From contig JBEKUJ010000001.1 of the NCBI GenBank assembly GCA_049515135.1, positions 310,001 to 374,000 on the forward strand: 64,000 bases of DNA, given 5' to 3'. The stretch comes from Fen-1364 sp049515135. Lineage in GTDB: Bacteria; Spirochaetota; Spirochaetia; SZUA-6; Fen-1364. The position numbers and the translations under genes were made by a program. Positions 17,825 to 26,277 of this stretch are shown piece after piece. Each line of letters starts with the position of its first letter. Positions within the stretch are counted from its first letter, which is position 1. The notes under the pieces are model-generated. The model was given only the letters and a program-made list of their open reading frames with translations. It made no database searches and was not told where the DNA came from.

Positions 17825-18970
17825 GTGAAGAACTTATTCCACAACCCGTGGCTCTTCCTGGCGGTCGCGGCGATCTCAGCGGGCCTCGTTGCCTGCCAGC
17901 AGAAGACCACCCTGCGCGTCACCGTGAAAACCTCGGCTGCCGCGGCGGGCACGATCGTCAGGAACGTGGAGTTTTCCGGGGTCCTTGTCCCCAACAGGAC
18001 GGTCAACATCTTTGCAAAGATCGCGGGCCAGGCGACTTTTATCGGCGGCGACGTCGGCAACGCCGTGAAGGCCGGACAGCTTCTTGTGCAGATCGACACC
18101 AAGGAGCTCAACGCGCAGCTCAAAGTGGCCGAGGCCCAGCTGGCCGGGGTGTCGGACCAGGGGGCTTCCGCCAAGATAGGGGTGGAGACAGCGCGCCTGA
18201 ACCTCGACCTTGCCCAGCGGGCGTATGATCGGACCAAGACCCTCTTAGATACCAAGGTAGTCACGCAGAGCCAGCTCGACGACGCCCAGACCAAGCTGGA
18301 CCTGGCCAAGAGCGCGTTCGACAACGCGAGCCGGCAGTACCAGACTGTCAGCGGCTCGGGGCTGGAGCAGGCGCAGGCCCAGGTCAACTATATCAGGGTG
18401 CAGATCTCCAACAGCACCATCACAAGCCCCATTTCAGGAATCATCACAAACAGGAACCTCAATCCGGGAGAGATCACGTCGGTCAGCTCCCCGCTCATGT
18501 CAGTTGCCGACACCGCCACGCTGAAGCTGCAGGGCAACATCTCGCAGGAAGACGTCGTGCACCTGTCGGTAGGGAACAAGGTGAAGGTTTCCGTGGACGT
18601 GATCCCCGGCAAGGAATATGCGGGCCGTGTGGAGCAGGTTGGTCCCATCGCCGCAGCCACGGGCCAGTACTTCCCCGTCGTCGTGGATCTTGCCAACGAC
18701 GGCAGGCTGCTTGCCGGCATGACCGCAAAAGCTTCCTTTACTCTCACCGGAGCCGCTGGGATCATGGCGCCCCTGTCTGCAATCAGTTCGGGTGAGGACG
18801 GCCGGGCGTTCTTATTTGTTGTCGAAGGCGGAAAGGTCCACAAGAGGCAGGCGACCCTCGGAATGCGAAACGACTCGAGCGTCCAGGTCCTGTCCGGGCT
18901 CGCCGCAGGGGAGATCGTTGCGGTCTCCAATGTGGAAGCGCTGCAGGACGGGATGGAGGTGGCCCAATGA
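17825..18970 (+). CDS. Lipoprotein efflux adaptor (RND-type membrane fusion protein)
   Basis: 381 residues starting at GTG 17825 with AAGGAG upstream. The N-terminus is a lipoprotein signal with lipobox LVAC at about residue 23. Domains: lipoyl half, a coiled-coil alpha-hairpin (about 95-185, LNLDLAQRAYDRTKTLLDTK through LDLAKSAFDNASRQ), second lipoyl half (ITSPISGIITNRNLNPGE), beta-barrel and membrane-proximal domains. This type normally serves RND pumps, yet no RND gene is present here. The stop overlaps the TolC-like start (ATGA). Confidence 0.9.
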   Translation: MKNLFHNPWLFLAVAAISAGLVACQQKTTLRVTVKTSAAAAGTIVRNVEFSGVLVPNRTVNIFAKIAGQATFIGGDVGNAVKAGQLLVQIDTKELNAQLKVAEAQLAGVSDQGASAKIGVETARLNLDLAQRAYDRTKTLLDTKVVTQSQLDDAQTKLDLAKSAFDNASRQYQTVSGSGLEQAQAQVNYIRVQISNSTITSPISGIITNRNLNPGEITSVSSPLMSVADTATLKLQGNISQEDVVHLSVGNKVKVSVDVIPGKEYAGRVEQVGPIAAATGQYFPVVVDLANDGRLLAGMTAKASFTLTGAAGIMAPLSAISSGEDGRAFLFVVEGGKVHKRQATLGMRNDSSVQVLSGLAAGEIVAVSNVEALQDGMEVAQ

Positions 18971-20373
18971 GAGCCTGGTTGCGCAGCGTGGCGGCGGGCC
19001 TCCTTCTTGCGGGATCGGCAGCCGCGCTCCTTGCAGAGGAACCCCAGACCACGCAGCAGACCGCTCCCGTGCAGCTGACCGTTGACCAGGCCGTTTCCCA
19101 GGCACTGGCCAATCAGCCCCTTATCCAGCAGGCAGAGGCTGCAGTGGAGGCTGCGCGGGCGCGGGTGGGAGAGGCGAACAGCGCATATTACCCCTTTGTC
19201 AGCGGCAACGCTTCGTACAACAGGCTCTCGGATCAGAGCTTCGCGCTCTCCGCTCTCCTTCCGCCAGCCTCCACCCTCCAGCAACTGGGGATCAGCATCC
19301 CCCCGAACATTGCGCCTCTTTTGAACTCTCCCCTTTCCCTGGTTCCCGTGAACATGTGGGACTTCAACGTGGGCCTCAACCAGGTGATCTTCCAGTTCGG
19401 GAAACGGGGAGTCCAGGTCAAGCTGGCCGAGAACGGCCTCTCCGCGGCGCAGATCGGCGTGGAGCAGATCAGGATGAGCCTCGCGTTCCAGGCAGCGCAG
19501 GGCTTCTACACTGTCCTTTTCCTCGGGGACCAGGTTGCCGCGCTCGACAGTCAGATGGCGAACCTCCAGGAACACCTGGAAGCCACGCGGGTCAAGGCGC
19601 AGACAGGAACGGCCACCCGGTACGACGAGCTTTCCACCGAAGTGCGCATCTCCACACTCCAGAGCCAGCGCATCGAGGCGGAAAGCCAGCTCACGAAGCA
19701 ATCCATCGCCCTCAAGCAGCTGCTGGGAATGCCGGAGTCGGTTCCCCTGGACATGCACGAAGGCTTCATCTCTCAGCCGGACGCATTGCAAGACCAGCAG
19801 ACCCTGCTGGATCTGGCAATGCAACGCCGCCCCGAAATCCGCCAGGCTGTCGAGTCGGAGAGGGCGGCGGAGCTGAGCAAGCGGCTTTCCGTGGTGGGGG
19901 GGTGGCCCACCATCTCGGGTCACGCCTCAATCGGCTACAAGAACGGGATCCTGCCGGACATCAATACGCCGGCCCTGAACTGGGTTGCCGGTGTCCAGGT
20001 GAACGTCCCGATCTTCGAAGGCTTTCTCATCGCCAGACAGGGGGAGGAAGCGGACAAGAGGCTCCTGGCGGCGCGTGAGAACACCCTGACAGCCAGACGA
20101 AATGTGACCACCCAGGTCCTGCAGGCCATGCAGGACGTGGAGGCCGGGCGCCAACAGGTGCAGAGCGCGCAGACCCAGCTCGATCAAGCAAAAGAGATGC
20201 TTGAAGTGGTCAAGCTCCAGTACGACCTGGGGATGCTCAGCAATCTGGAATACCTGGATGCGCAGGCCGCCATGGAGCGCGCGCAGCTGGAAAGCCTGCA
20301 GGCGCAGTACCGGGAGGTCCTGAGCGAGTATGCCCTGAAGCAGGCCACGGGCGCAGCCATCTGGCAGCCCTAG
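18967..20373 (+). CDS. TolC-like outer-membrane efflux protein
   Basis: 468 residues with a Sec signal peptide (about 1-24) and two outer-membrane-efflux repeats of long helices joined by beta segments, e.g. LTVDQAVSQALANQPLIQQAEAAVEAAR. Provides the outer-membrane exit duct. Last gene of the efflux operon; its final 46 codons overlap an open frame of the convergent SET-domain gene. Confidence 0.92.
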   Translation: MRAWLRSVAAGLLLAGSAAALLAEEPQTTQQTAPVQLTVDQAVSQALANQPLIQQAEAAVEAARARVGEANSAYYPFVSGNASYNRLSDQSFALSALLPPASTLQQLGISIPPNIAPLLNSPLSLVPVNMWDFNVGLNQVIFQFGKRGVQVKLAENGLSAAQIGVEQIRMSLAFQAAQGFYTVLFLGDQVAALDSQMANLQEHLEATRVKAQTGTATRYDELSTEVRISTLQSQRIEAESQLTKQSIALKQLLGMPESVPLDMHEGFISQPDALQDQQTLLDLAMQRRPEIRQAVESERAAELSKRLSVVGGWPTISGHASIGYKNGILPDINTPALNWVAGVQVNVPIFEGFLIARQGEEADKRLLAARENTLTARRNVTTQVLQAMQDVEAGRQQVQSAQTQLDQAKEMLEVVKLQYDLGMLSNLEYLDAQAAMERAQLESLQAQYREVLSEYALKQATGAAIWQP

Positions 20374-20785
20374 CCGCGCCCCCCGGCGTCGCTGACCCAA
20401 GGCAGGCCCCGCAGGCGCACCCCTTGGGCTTTATGTATGCGTCGAAGTATTCCTTTCCATAGTGGTAGCAGAGCTCTTCGCCGGGCGCGATCTTCCTGCG
20501 CGAATAGATGATGACCCTTCTCCCCCGCGTATACGCCACGCAATTTGGCCGGCAAGAGTGATTGATGTAGCGGCTCAGGTTCGGACGGCCGCTTCCGTCG
20601 ATTGTCCAGCGGGAGTTCACCCGAAAGAGGTACCTGCCCCCCTTGCGATCCGCCTCATGGGTGGGGAGAAGCGCGCCGGTGTATTCGATGACGAAATCAC
20701 CCCTGACAAAGCCGCGCGCGGCAAAAAGGCCAAGCCCGCTTTGACTTCTCCTGACCACGAACCAATGCGCATTGTCCCTTGTCAC
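20237..20785 (-). CDS. SET-domain protein lysine methyltransferase-like
   Basis: 182 residues as read. The SET fold is clear: SQSGLGLFAARG (14-25) for the cofactor-binding start, RYINHSCRPN (72-81) forming the pseudoknot, and EELCYHYG (103-110) with the catalytic tyrosine, followed by a Cys-rich post-SET-like CACGAC (123-128). The conserved domain ends near residue 130 (base 20396). The remaining residues are Ala/Pro/Arg-rich and are read from the opposite strand of the tolC-like gene, so the natural C-terminus is probably shorter. Family members methylate protein lysines; the bacterial target is unknown. Confidence 0.82.
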   Translation of the reverse strand: MTRDNAHWFVVRRSQSGLGLFAARGFVRGDFVIEYTGALLPTHEADRKGGRYLFRVNSRWTIDGSGRPNLSRYINHSCRPNCVAYTRGRRVIIYSRRKIAPGEELCYHYGKEYFDAYIKPKGCACGACLGSATPGGAARAARWLRPWPASGHTRSGPPGTAPAGFPAARAPWRPAHPGIPDC

Positions 20786-20813
20786 TCGTGTCCCCGCGTG
20801 TGCTGTGCCGTTA

Positions 20814-20842
20814 TATATACGCGGGTTTCAAGTCTCAGACAA
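20814..20842 (-). promoter_or_regulatory. Promoter of the SET-domain gene
   Basis: On the minus strand TTGTCT (20842-20837) and TATATA (20819-20814) are spaced by 17 bp, an AT-rich island in GC-rich sequence. Transcription would begin about 20 bp before the SET start codon. Confidence 0.6.
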
Positions 20843-20873
20843 CGGGGGACGGGGAAGGCATAGGGCGGGAAGC

Positions 20874-22745
20874 CTACAAGTTGCCGGACTCCCGCGCGAT
20901 GCCCCGGATCAGGCTTTCCACCTCGTCATCGCGGATGTAGCTCCTCAATCTTGCGTCGAAATCCCTCGAGACCCAGGAGCCGGTGAGCATCTCACGCATC
21001 TGGTCCCTCAGGCGGCGCGCCTGCTCCCGGTCTCCGAGCCGCTCCGATGCCACGGAGGCGTATGCGATTGCCAGCAGCCTCGTTGCCGGGGAGTTGATGG
21101 GCCGCGATTCCGAAGCGAGAAAGCACGTCTTTGCCTCCAGCCAGTTACGCGTTTCGAACGCCACCAGCCCGCGGTCCAGAGGGCCCAGATAATAATCAGG
21201 AAACGTCTGATCGATCCAGAGCGCCGCCTGCTCCGCCTGGGCCGTCCCCCCCAGGCTCATCGACGCGCTGTACGTCCAGTCCTCCCTGAGGAACGCGTTC
21301 ATGGCCGGGTATTCGGACATGGATCTGAGGACCTGCTGCCAACCCCCACGGTCCATGCCCATGCCGCGCGAGCGCGCGAGCTGGAAGACGCCGTCGAGAA
21401 ACTCGTTGTCCTGCCGAAACCCCTCGGTCTGCGCAAAAGGATCCTCGGGCCGCCACGTCTTCACGTTTCCGCTGGAAAGGTCATATGCCAGGAACGGTCC
21501 GAAGCCCGCGTACGAAGGCCGGTAGGAGAAGATGGCGACATTCTGCGACCAGTCGATGATGACGCTCTGAATGGTGCTGAAGTTGTTGATCGTCTTGAAA
21601 GAATCCTGAAGCAGGGTCTGGTGCGTGGGGAAGTCGTTGTAGGAATAGAAGTCGTGATTGCTGAGAACCTTCGCGAGGTACTCTGCAAGGGAGGAGGTCT
21701 GCGGCACTCCGGCGGTCAGGAAGCCCAGCTCGTTCTCCCGCGCCAGGTTGTATTCCGCTTCGGAAAGAATGGATGCATTGGTCTGGCGATTGGCAAGGGA
21801 AAGGGGGGCGTTGGCGACGCACAGGGTGTCGGTGATCATCGGGACTCTTGTGGTCGTTTCCCCCAGGGACTCATAAAGAGCCGCCGTTCGCTCATCCCGG
21901 GAGGAGACTGTGACGAAATAGTGCGAAGCCGCGGAGCGCTCCATGATGGAATCAACGTCGTGAAGGGACACGCTGTCTTCCAGGATCTCCTTCACCAGGA
22001 ACCCCACAGGAATGACGTTGTGACTGGCGTTCTTTGTGAAAGCAGCCGTGTTGACGCTTGCCGCTATGCCGCGCTCGTTGAGTCCGGTGTAGACGCCGGG
22101 GAGGCCGGCAAAGCCTATGTTGACGTACGGCACCTTCCCATCCACGGCAATCCTGGAAATGGCGGGATACCGGGAGACGAAGTTTGCAGGTCTGGGGAAG
22201 TCGAAGTTTCGGGCATGCATGATCTGGTCCCCTCGCCTGACAACGATGGAAGTGCAGGCTGTGTCGAAGAGCAGCTCGGGGGTCATTGCAAAAAACAGGT
22301 AGTCCGAGAAGGGGATCCCCGCGCCGTCGGCGATCCCGCGCACCTCATCCTCGAATCCGGCGGGCATGGCAGCGCGCATCTCGCTAATTCTCCCATTGAG
22401 GGACACGCGGAAGAGGAAGCGCCGCAGCCCGCCACCGGTCAGCTGGTCAAGCAATTTGTCGAACTCCCCATAGACGGTGGCAATCTCCGGCTTCAACAAC
22501 ACTCCGTACTGAAGACCGACCTCATACGGCGAGCCCGAAAGGGTCAGGAAAGGAATCCCTTCCCGGTCCACTCTTGTGCCCGAATGGAAAACAAGCGCGT
22601 CTGCGCTTTGCGCAGGCTGCAGCTCACGGACCGGAGGGGCTCCTGCGCATGATGAAATCAGCAGGGCTGCCGCAAGCACAGGAATAGTCAGAAGGAATGT
22701 TGCCCGCGCCACCGAGGCGCGCTTGCTTGAAAATACCGGGATCAT
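20874..22745 (-). CDS. Lipoprotein of the C45 acyltransferase/peptidase type
   Basis: 623 residues. The N-terminus is a lipoprotein signal ending LISSC (Cys33). The catalytic part looks like the C45/acyl-coenzyme A:6-aminopenicillanate acyltransferase family of N-terminal nucleophile hydrolases: LSGSPYEVGLQYG (69-81), then DTACTSIV (161-168), where Cys164 would be the autoproteolytic nucleophile, and HARNFDFP shortly after. Later NIGFAGLPGVYTGLNERGIA also fits. The C-terminal ~200 residues are helical. Unusual in being lipid-anchored; substrate unknown. Confidence 0.78.
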   Translation of the reverse strand: MIPVFSSKRASVARATFLLTIPVLAAALLISSCAGAPPVRELQPAQSADALVFHSGTRVDREGIPFLTLSGSPYEVGLQYGVLLKPEIATVYGEFDKLLDQLTGGGLRRFLFRVSLNGRISEMRAAMPAGFEDEVRGIADGAGIPFSDYLFFAMTPELLFDTACTSIVVRRGDQIMHARNFDFPRPANFVSRYPAISRIAVDGKVPYVNIGFAGLPGVYTGLNERGIAASVNTAAFTKNASHNVIPVGFLVKEILEDSVSLHDVDSIMERSAASHYFVTVSSRDERTAALYESLGETTTRVPMITDTLCVANAPLSLANRQTNASILSEAEYNLARENELGFLTAGVPQTSSLAEYLAKVLSNHDFYSYNDFPTHQTLLQDSFKTINNFSTIQSVIIDWSQNVAIFSYRPSYAGFGPFLAYDLSSGNVKTWRPEDPFAQTEGFRQDNEFLDGVFQLARSRGMGMDRGGWQQVLRSMSEYPAMNAFLREDWTYSASMSLGGTAQAEQAALWIDQTFPDYYLGPLDRGLVAFETRNWLEAKTCFLASESRPINSPATRLLAIAYASVASERLGDREQARRLRDQMREMLTGSWVSRDFDARLRSYIRDDEVESLIRGIARESGNL

Positions 22746-23052
22746 CTCTTTGCCCCTTTCAACACCGGGCAGACGGAAAACCCACCCAACAATTCAGACG
22801 TTTCTGCCTCCGATTTACTTCATCCCGATGGTTTTTTTCCATGCCTTGAAAAATGCCTCACCTGCCGATGCATCTGTTGTCGAGACACTCCGGTGCTCGC
22901 ACCCCCTGCTCATGGGACCGGGTCCGACAACGCCTGCTCGAGCCCGCTGCGCGGGCAAAGTCAGGGGCGGGTGTCTGGCAGGTCGATCTCTCGGCTCGTG
23001 ACGGGGAATTGCGCGCCGCGGCTGATCTTGCGCTCTCCGCGGCGCTCTTCTT
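22746..23052. other. Intergenic region, no gene recognised
   Basis: About 307 bp between the C45 lipoprotein gene and the ctaB stop, both on the minus strand. It includes a strong GC hairpin GCCCGC-tgc-GCGGGC (22942-22956) without a T-tract, possibly stopping or processing the ctaB message. No credible coding frame, tRNA or repeat was seen. Confidence 0.5.
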
Positions 23053-23961
23053 TCAGCGCGCGCCCAGAACCAGGAGGAGAAAAAGAAGAGGCAGGTAGGA
23101 GACGGATGCCCGCAGCAGGAGCCGTCCGGAGCGCTTGTCTCTGCGGGCCGCGGCGCGCAAGGAGAAAACCAGGAAGGCCGCGCCCAGCGCCGCCGCTCCG
23201 GCAAGGTACACAAAGCCCGCCATCCCGGTGAAAAACGGGGCAAGACTGACCGCGACAAGGAGCGTCACTGCCGCGGCAACCTCCCCGACAACCCAGGCGC
23301 CGGCCGCGGGCACGGTTGTGACGACGCGGATCCCTCCCCGCTGGTAGTCCTCTCGGTACATCAGCTCAAGGGCGAGGAAGTGGGGGAACTGCCAGAAGAA
23401 GAGAATGCCGAACAATATCCAGGCATCCAGACCCAGGCTGCCCCGAGCGCAAGCCCAGCCCAGGAGCGGCGGCATAGCCCCTGAGAATGCGCCGGGAATC
23501 GTGTGATGCATTGTGCGCCTTTTCAGGGGAGTGTAGATGAAGATGTAGCTCACGAAGGTGAAAAGCGCCACAGCCCCTGCCACAAGGCCGAAAACCGCCG
23601 TGATGCCCGCCACGGAAGCCGCGGTGAGCGCGGTCCCGAACCCAAGGGCTTCCCGCGCCGAGATGCGCCCGCTTGGCAGCGGGCGCCCCGCTGTTCGACG
23701 CATCAGCGAATCGGTGTCGCGCTCCATGTAGTGATTCAGGGCAAATATGCCAAAAGCCAGGAGGACCACGCCGACCGCCGCTTCCGCCAGCCTGAGCCAG
23801 TCCACGCTCTGCGGGGATGAGAGACAGAAGGAGCCGACAGCGACAACCAGGACAAGCAGCGCGATCCGCGGCTTGGTCAGGTCGAAATAGGCCCTTACCT
23901 TTGCCGGCACGCCGCGCCACGGAAGGGCGGTCCGGGCCTGTTCAGTCATTCCGGCGCTCAT
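23053..23961 (-). CDS. ctaB: Heme O synthase (protoheme IX farnesyltransferase)
   Basis: 302-residue UbiA-superfamily membrane enzyme that farnesylates heme B to heme O for terminal oxidases. Visible signatures: YFDLTKPRI near the N-terminus, the first prenyl-diphosphate motif NHYMERDTDSLMRRTAGRPL, then TPLKRRTMHHTIPGAFSGA and the second-site motif YREDYQRGGI. About nine helices. Its start overlaps the upstream gene's stop by 4 bases (ATGA). No oxidase subunit genes or ctaA are nearby. Confidence 0.92.
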   Translation of the reverse strand: MSAGMTEQARTALPWRGVPAKVRAYFDLTKPRIALLVLVVAVGSFCLSSPQSVDWLRLAEAAVGVVLLAFGIFALNHYMERDTDSLMRRTAGRPLPSGRISAREALGFGTALTAASVAGITAVFGLVAGAVALFTFVSYIFIYTPLKRRTMHHTIPGAFSGAMPPLLGWACARGSLGLDAWILFGILFFWQFPHFLALELMYREDYQRGGIRVVTTVPAAGAWVVGEVAAAVTLLVAVSLAPFFTGMAGFVYLAGAAALGAAFLVFSLRAAARRDKRSGRLLLRASVSYLPLLFLLLVLGAR

Positions 23962-25376
23962 GTGCCGCTTTGCATGAGGGCCGGCTCGCGAAAGCCGAAC
24001 AGCCTGCCTGCCTTGATGACCCGGGCAACCTCCTGCGGCACCAGGTCCTCCCAGGTCGGATCGCCTTCCTGCAGCCGGGCAAGCACGTCCCGCGGCAGAA
24101 TGGAAAGGTCCGCCGGCGTTGTATCACGGATGGGCTCCACCCGGTGATTCTCCAGGAGGTGGGCGTAGAGGTGACGGAGGGCCGCAGGAGCCAGGAAAGT
24201 CTCTGCTGTCACGATTTCCCCGGTCTCGCTTTTCCATGGATACACGTATAGAGTGACAGGGCCGCGCATCAGCCGGCCCAGCGCCTCCAGGACGCCGCCT
24301 TCCATGTCCCGATAATGCTCCTCGTCAAAGAGCTGCTGGAGGGTCGGGATCCCGAGGACCATGACGATCCGCTCATGCGTGTAGCGGCGTAGGTACGAGA
24401 TGATGTTGTGGAAGCGCGAGTAATTGGAGACCATGACCGTCTTGCCAAGGGCCCGCAGGGTTTCCATCCGAGCCAGGAAATCCGCGTGCTCGATCTTTTC
24501 GCCCAGGGTGAGGAGGTTGCGGAGCGTCATTTCCATTAGAATGATGGGCTCCTGTCCTTCCATGTCGCTCATTCCGCTGAGTTGGGCGCGCGACCTCTCC
24601 AGCATGTCCAGCGTCACGCGGGTGATGGGGCGGAAGCTGCCGCGCTCCATCAGGACAGGCTTGTGGTACAGGAGCTCCGCCGGCTCCACCACCTCTCCGT
24701 CGGGGGAGAACACCGCCGCATTTGTCAGCCTCTGCTCCACAAGCTGCAGGCTCATCAGGCGATTGTCGACGCCGTTGAAAGCCGGCCCTGCGAGCTTCAG
24801 CATGTCCACTTCCATGCGGTCCCGCGTGAGCTCGTCCATCAGGGACCCGATCAGCGCCTCGGGTGAGCCCGATGAGTAGAACGCGCCGTAGATGAGATTC
24901 ACCCCCAGGAGACCCAGCGCTTCCTGCTGGCGCACGTTGTCCAGGTCCCACATCCGTGCATGGATGATGATCTCTGAGGCGGGCCCACGCGGCTCGGTCT
25001 GGAACCGGATGCCTAGCCAGCCGTGGCCGTCCTCCTGCCGTGTGTGGCTCTTTGTGGCCACGGTGTCGGCAAAGACGAAGCACTTGGTCTTCTCCGCGCG
25101 CTTCGCGTCCAGTCTCTCCAGCAACAGGGCCCACTCGTGGTCCAGCATGGAGACCAGGCGCTGCCGGCTCACGTATCGTTCGGAGGTGCCGTAGATGGCG
25201 TCGGAGACCGCCATGTCGTAGGCGGAGATGGTCTTTGCCACGGTCCCTGCCGCGCCCCCGACGTGGAAGAACCAGCGCGCCACTTCCTGACCGGCCCCGA
25301 TTTCGGCGATCGTGCCGTAGCGGGCCGCATCGATGTTGATCCGCAGTGCCTTGTCATTCGCGCTGAGCGTGCTCAT
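23958..25376 (-). CDS. Conserved 472-residue protein of uncertain function
   Basis: Start taken at ATG 25376 (MSTLSANDKALRINID). I recognise a widespread bacterial family with the near-invariant N-terminal stretch YGTIAEIGAGQEVARWFF and SAYDMAVSDAIYG. From memory, members are listed in databases as TonB-dependent receptor or nicotinate-nucleotide adenylyltransferase. Neither name is supported here: there is no signal peptide, plug or barrel, and no nucleotidyltransferase HxGH motif. It looks like a soluble cytoplasmic protein. It is coupled by a 4-base overlap to ctaB, hinting at a link with respiration or isoprenoid/heme metabolism, which is only inference. Confidence 0.8.
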   Translation of the reverse strand: MSTLSANDKALRINIDAARYGTIAEIGAGQEVARWFFHVGGAAGTVAKTISAYDMAVSDAIYGTSERYVSRQRLVSMLDHEWALLLERLDAKRAEKTKCFVFADTVATKSHTRQEDGHGWLGIRFQTEPRGPASEIIIHARMWDLDNVRQQEALGLLGVNLIYGAFYSSGSPEALIGSLMDELTRDRMEVDMLKLAGPAFNGVDNRLMSLQLVEQRLTNAAVFSPDGEVVEPAELLYHKPVLMERGSFRPITRVTLDMLERSRAQLSGMSDMEGQEPIILMEMTLRNLLTLGEKIEHADFLARMETLRALGKTVMVSNYSRFHNIISYLRRYTHERIVMVLGIPTLQQLFDEEHYRDMEGGVLEALGRLMRGPVTLYVYPWKSETGEIVTAETFLAPAALRHLYAHLLENHRVEPIRDTTPADLSILPRDVLARLQEGDPTWEDLVPQEVARVIKAGRLFGFREPALMQSGT

Positions 25377-25401
25377 GGGATACCCTGTTTCTAAAGTAAT
25401 G

Positions 25402-25412
25402 ACATTCAATGT
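25402..25412. promoter_or_regulatory. Palindrome between iolB and the divergent gene
   Basis: ACATT-c-AATGT lies in the 50-bp gap between divergent starts (25376 and 25427), within an AT-rich stretch that must carry both promoters. It could be an operator, but is short. Confidence 0.3.
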
Positions 25413-25426
25413 AAAATCCCACCGGC

Positions 25427-26206
25427 ATGAGAATACCAAACGAGCGCGAGTTCCCCTTTGGATATACGGAAATAGGCGCCCACCATCCTGAGACGCTTAT
25501 GGACTTCGCCATCCTGCGCCTGAAGGCCGGGCAGACGCACCTCTCCAGGCCGGGAAAGGAGAGAGCGTTCATACTCCTGGGCGGCCAGGTGGAGCTTTCG
25601 TGGGAGGGGAGAAAGGTCCGGGCCCAGCGCCAATCCCTGTTCGATCAATCCCCCTGGTGCCTGAGCGTGCCCGCAGGCATGGAAGTGGCTCTGACCGCGC
25701 TGGACGGTGAGGCGGAAATCTCCGTGCACGCAACCGAAAACCCGCGTCCCTTCCCGGCGCACCTGTATACCCCGGAAGAATGCAGGAGCGAGGAGCGGGG
25801 AAAAGGGACGATGAAGGAGACCTCCACCCGGATCGTCCGAACCATCATTGAAGATCCCAAAGCATCGCATTCCAACCTGGTGCTTGGCGAGGTGATCACG
25901 TTCCCCGGCAAGTGGTCCAGCTACCCTCCACATCACCACCCGCAGCCAGAGATCTACCATTACAGGTTCCAGCAGCCGGGAGGTTTCGGCCTGTGCCAGA
26001 TCGGGGAAGAGGCGTATGTGCTTCGAAACCGTGATACTGTCATCATCCCGCCGGGAGCCGTTCATCCTCATGCGGCCGCGCCAGGCTACGCGATGTTCTA
26101 CATCTGGGTGATCCGGCACCTGGACGGAGCGCGCTACGGGACTCCCACTTTCGTACCCGAGCATTCCTGGGTGATGGATCCAAAGGCAAAAATCTGGGGG
26201 CCGTGA
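25427..26206 (+). CDS. iolB: 5-deoxy-glucuronate isomerase
   Basis: 259-residue double-cupin enzyme converting 5-deoxy-glucuronate to 2-deoxy-5-keto-gluconate in myo-inositol breakdown. Family features: the metal-binding HHHPQPEIYHYRF segment (169-181), where the histidines and Glu175 are ligands, and the later PPGAVHPHAAAPG and FYIWVIRH strands. Its place about 1 kb from iolA and the rest of the inositol genes supports the call. A bidirectional terminator follows. Confidence 0.93.
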   Translation: MRIPNEREFPFGYTEIGAHHPETLMDFAILRLKAGQTHLSRPGKERAFILLGGQVELSWEGRKVRAQRQSLFDQSPWCLSVPAGMEVALTALDGEAEISVHATENPRPFPAHLYTPEECRSEERGKGTMKETSTRIVRTIIEDPKASHSNLVLGEVITFPGKWSSYPPHHHPQPEIYHYRFQQPGGFGLCQIGEEAYVLRNRDTVIIPPGAVHPHAAAPGYAMFYIWVIRHLDGARYGTPTFVPEHSWVMDPKAKIWGP

Positions 26207-26235
26207 TAAACGCTGCGAGGACTTGAAAACAAAAA

Positions 26236-26257
26236 GGGCGGCCCGTGAGGGTCGCCC
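26236..26257. terminator. Bidirectional rho-independent terminator
   Basis: GGGCGGCC and GGTCGCCC form a stem around a short loop. The stem is followed by GTTGTTTTTC on the plus strand and by TTTTTGTTTTC on the minus strand, so it can end both iolB and the convergent lipoprotein gene. Confidence 0.85.
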
Positions 26258-26277
26258 GTTGTTTTTCTAATTAAGGC

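Noticed and set aside
18967..20373. A missing RND pump gene read as evidence for deletion
   Set aside because: Gene spacings are tight and overlapping with no remnant of an RND gene, so deletion inside the operon is not supported.
22746..23052. Possible tRNA or small RNA in this gap
   Set aside because: No cloverleaf with an anticodon arm and TTCRA-type loop could be drawn; only one strong hairpin is present.
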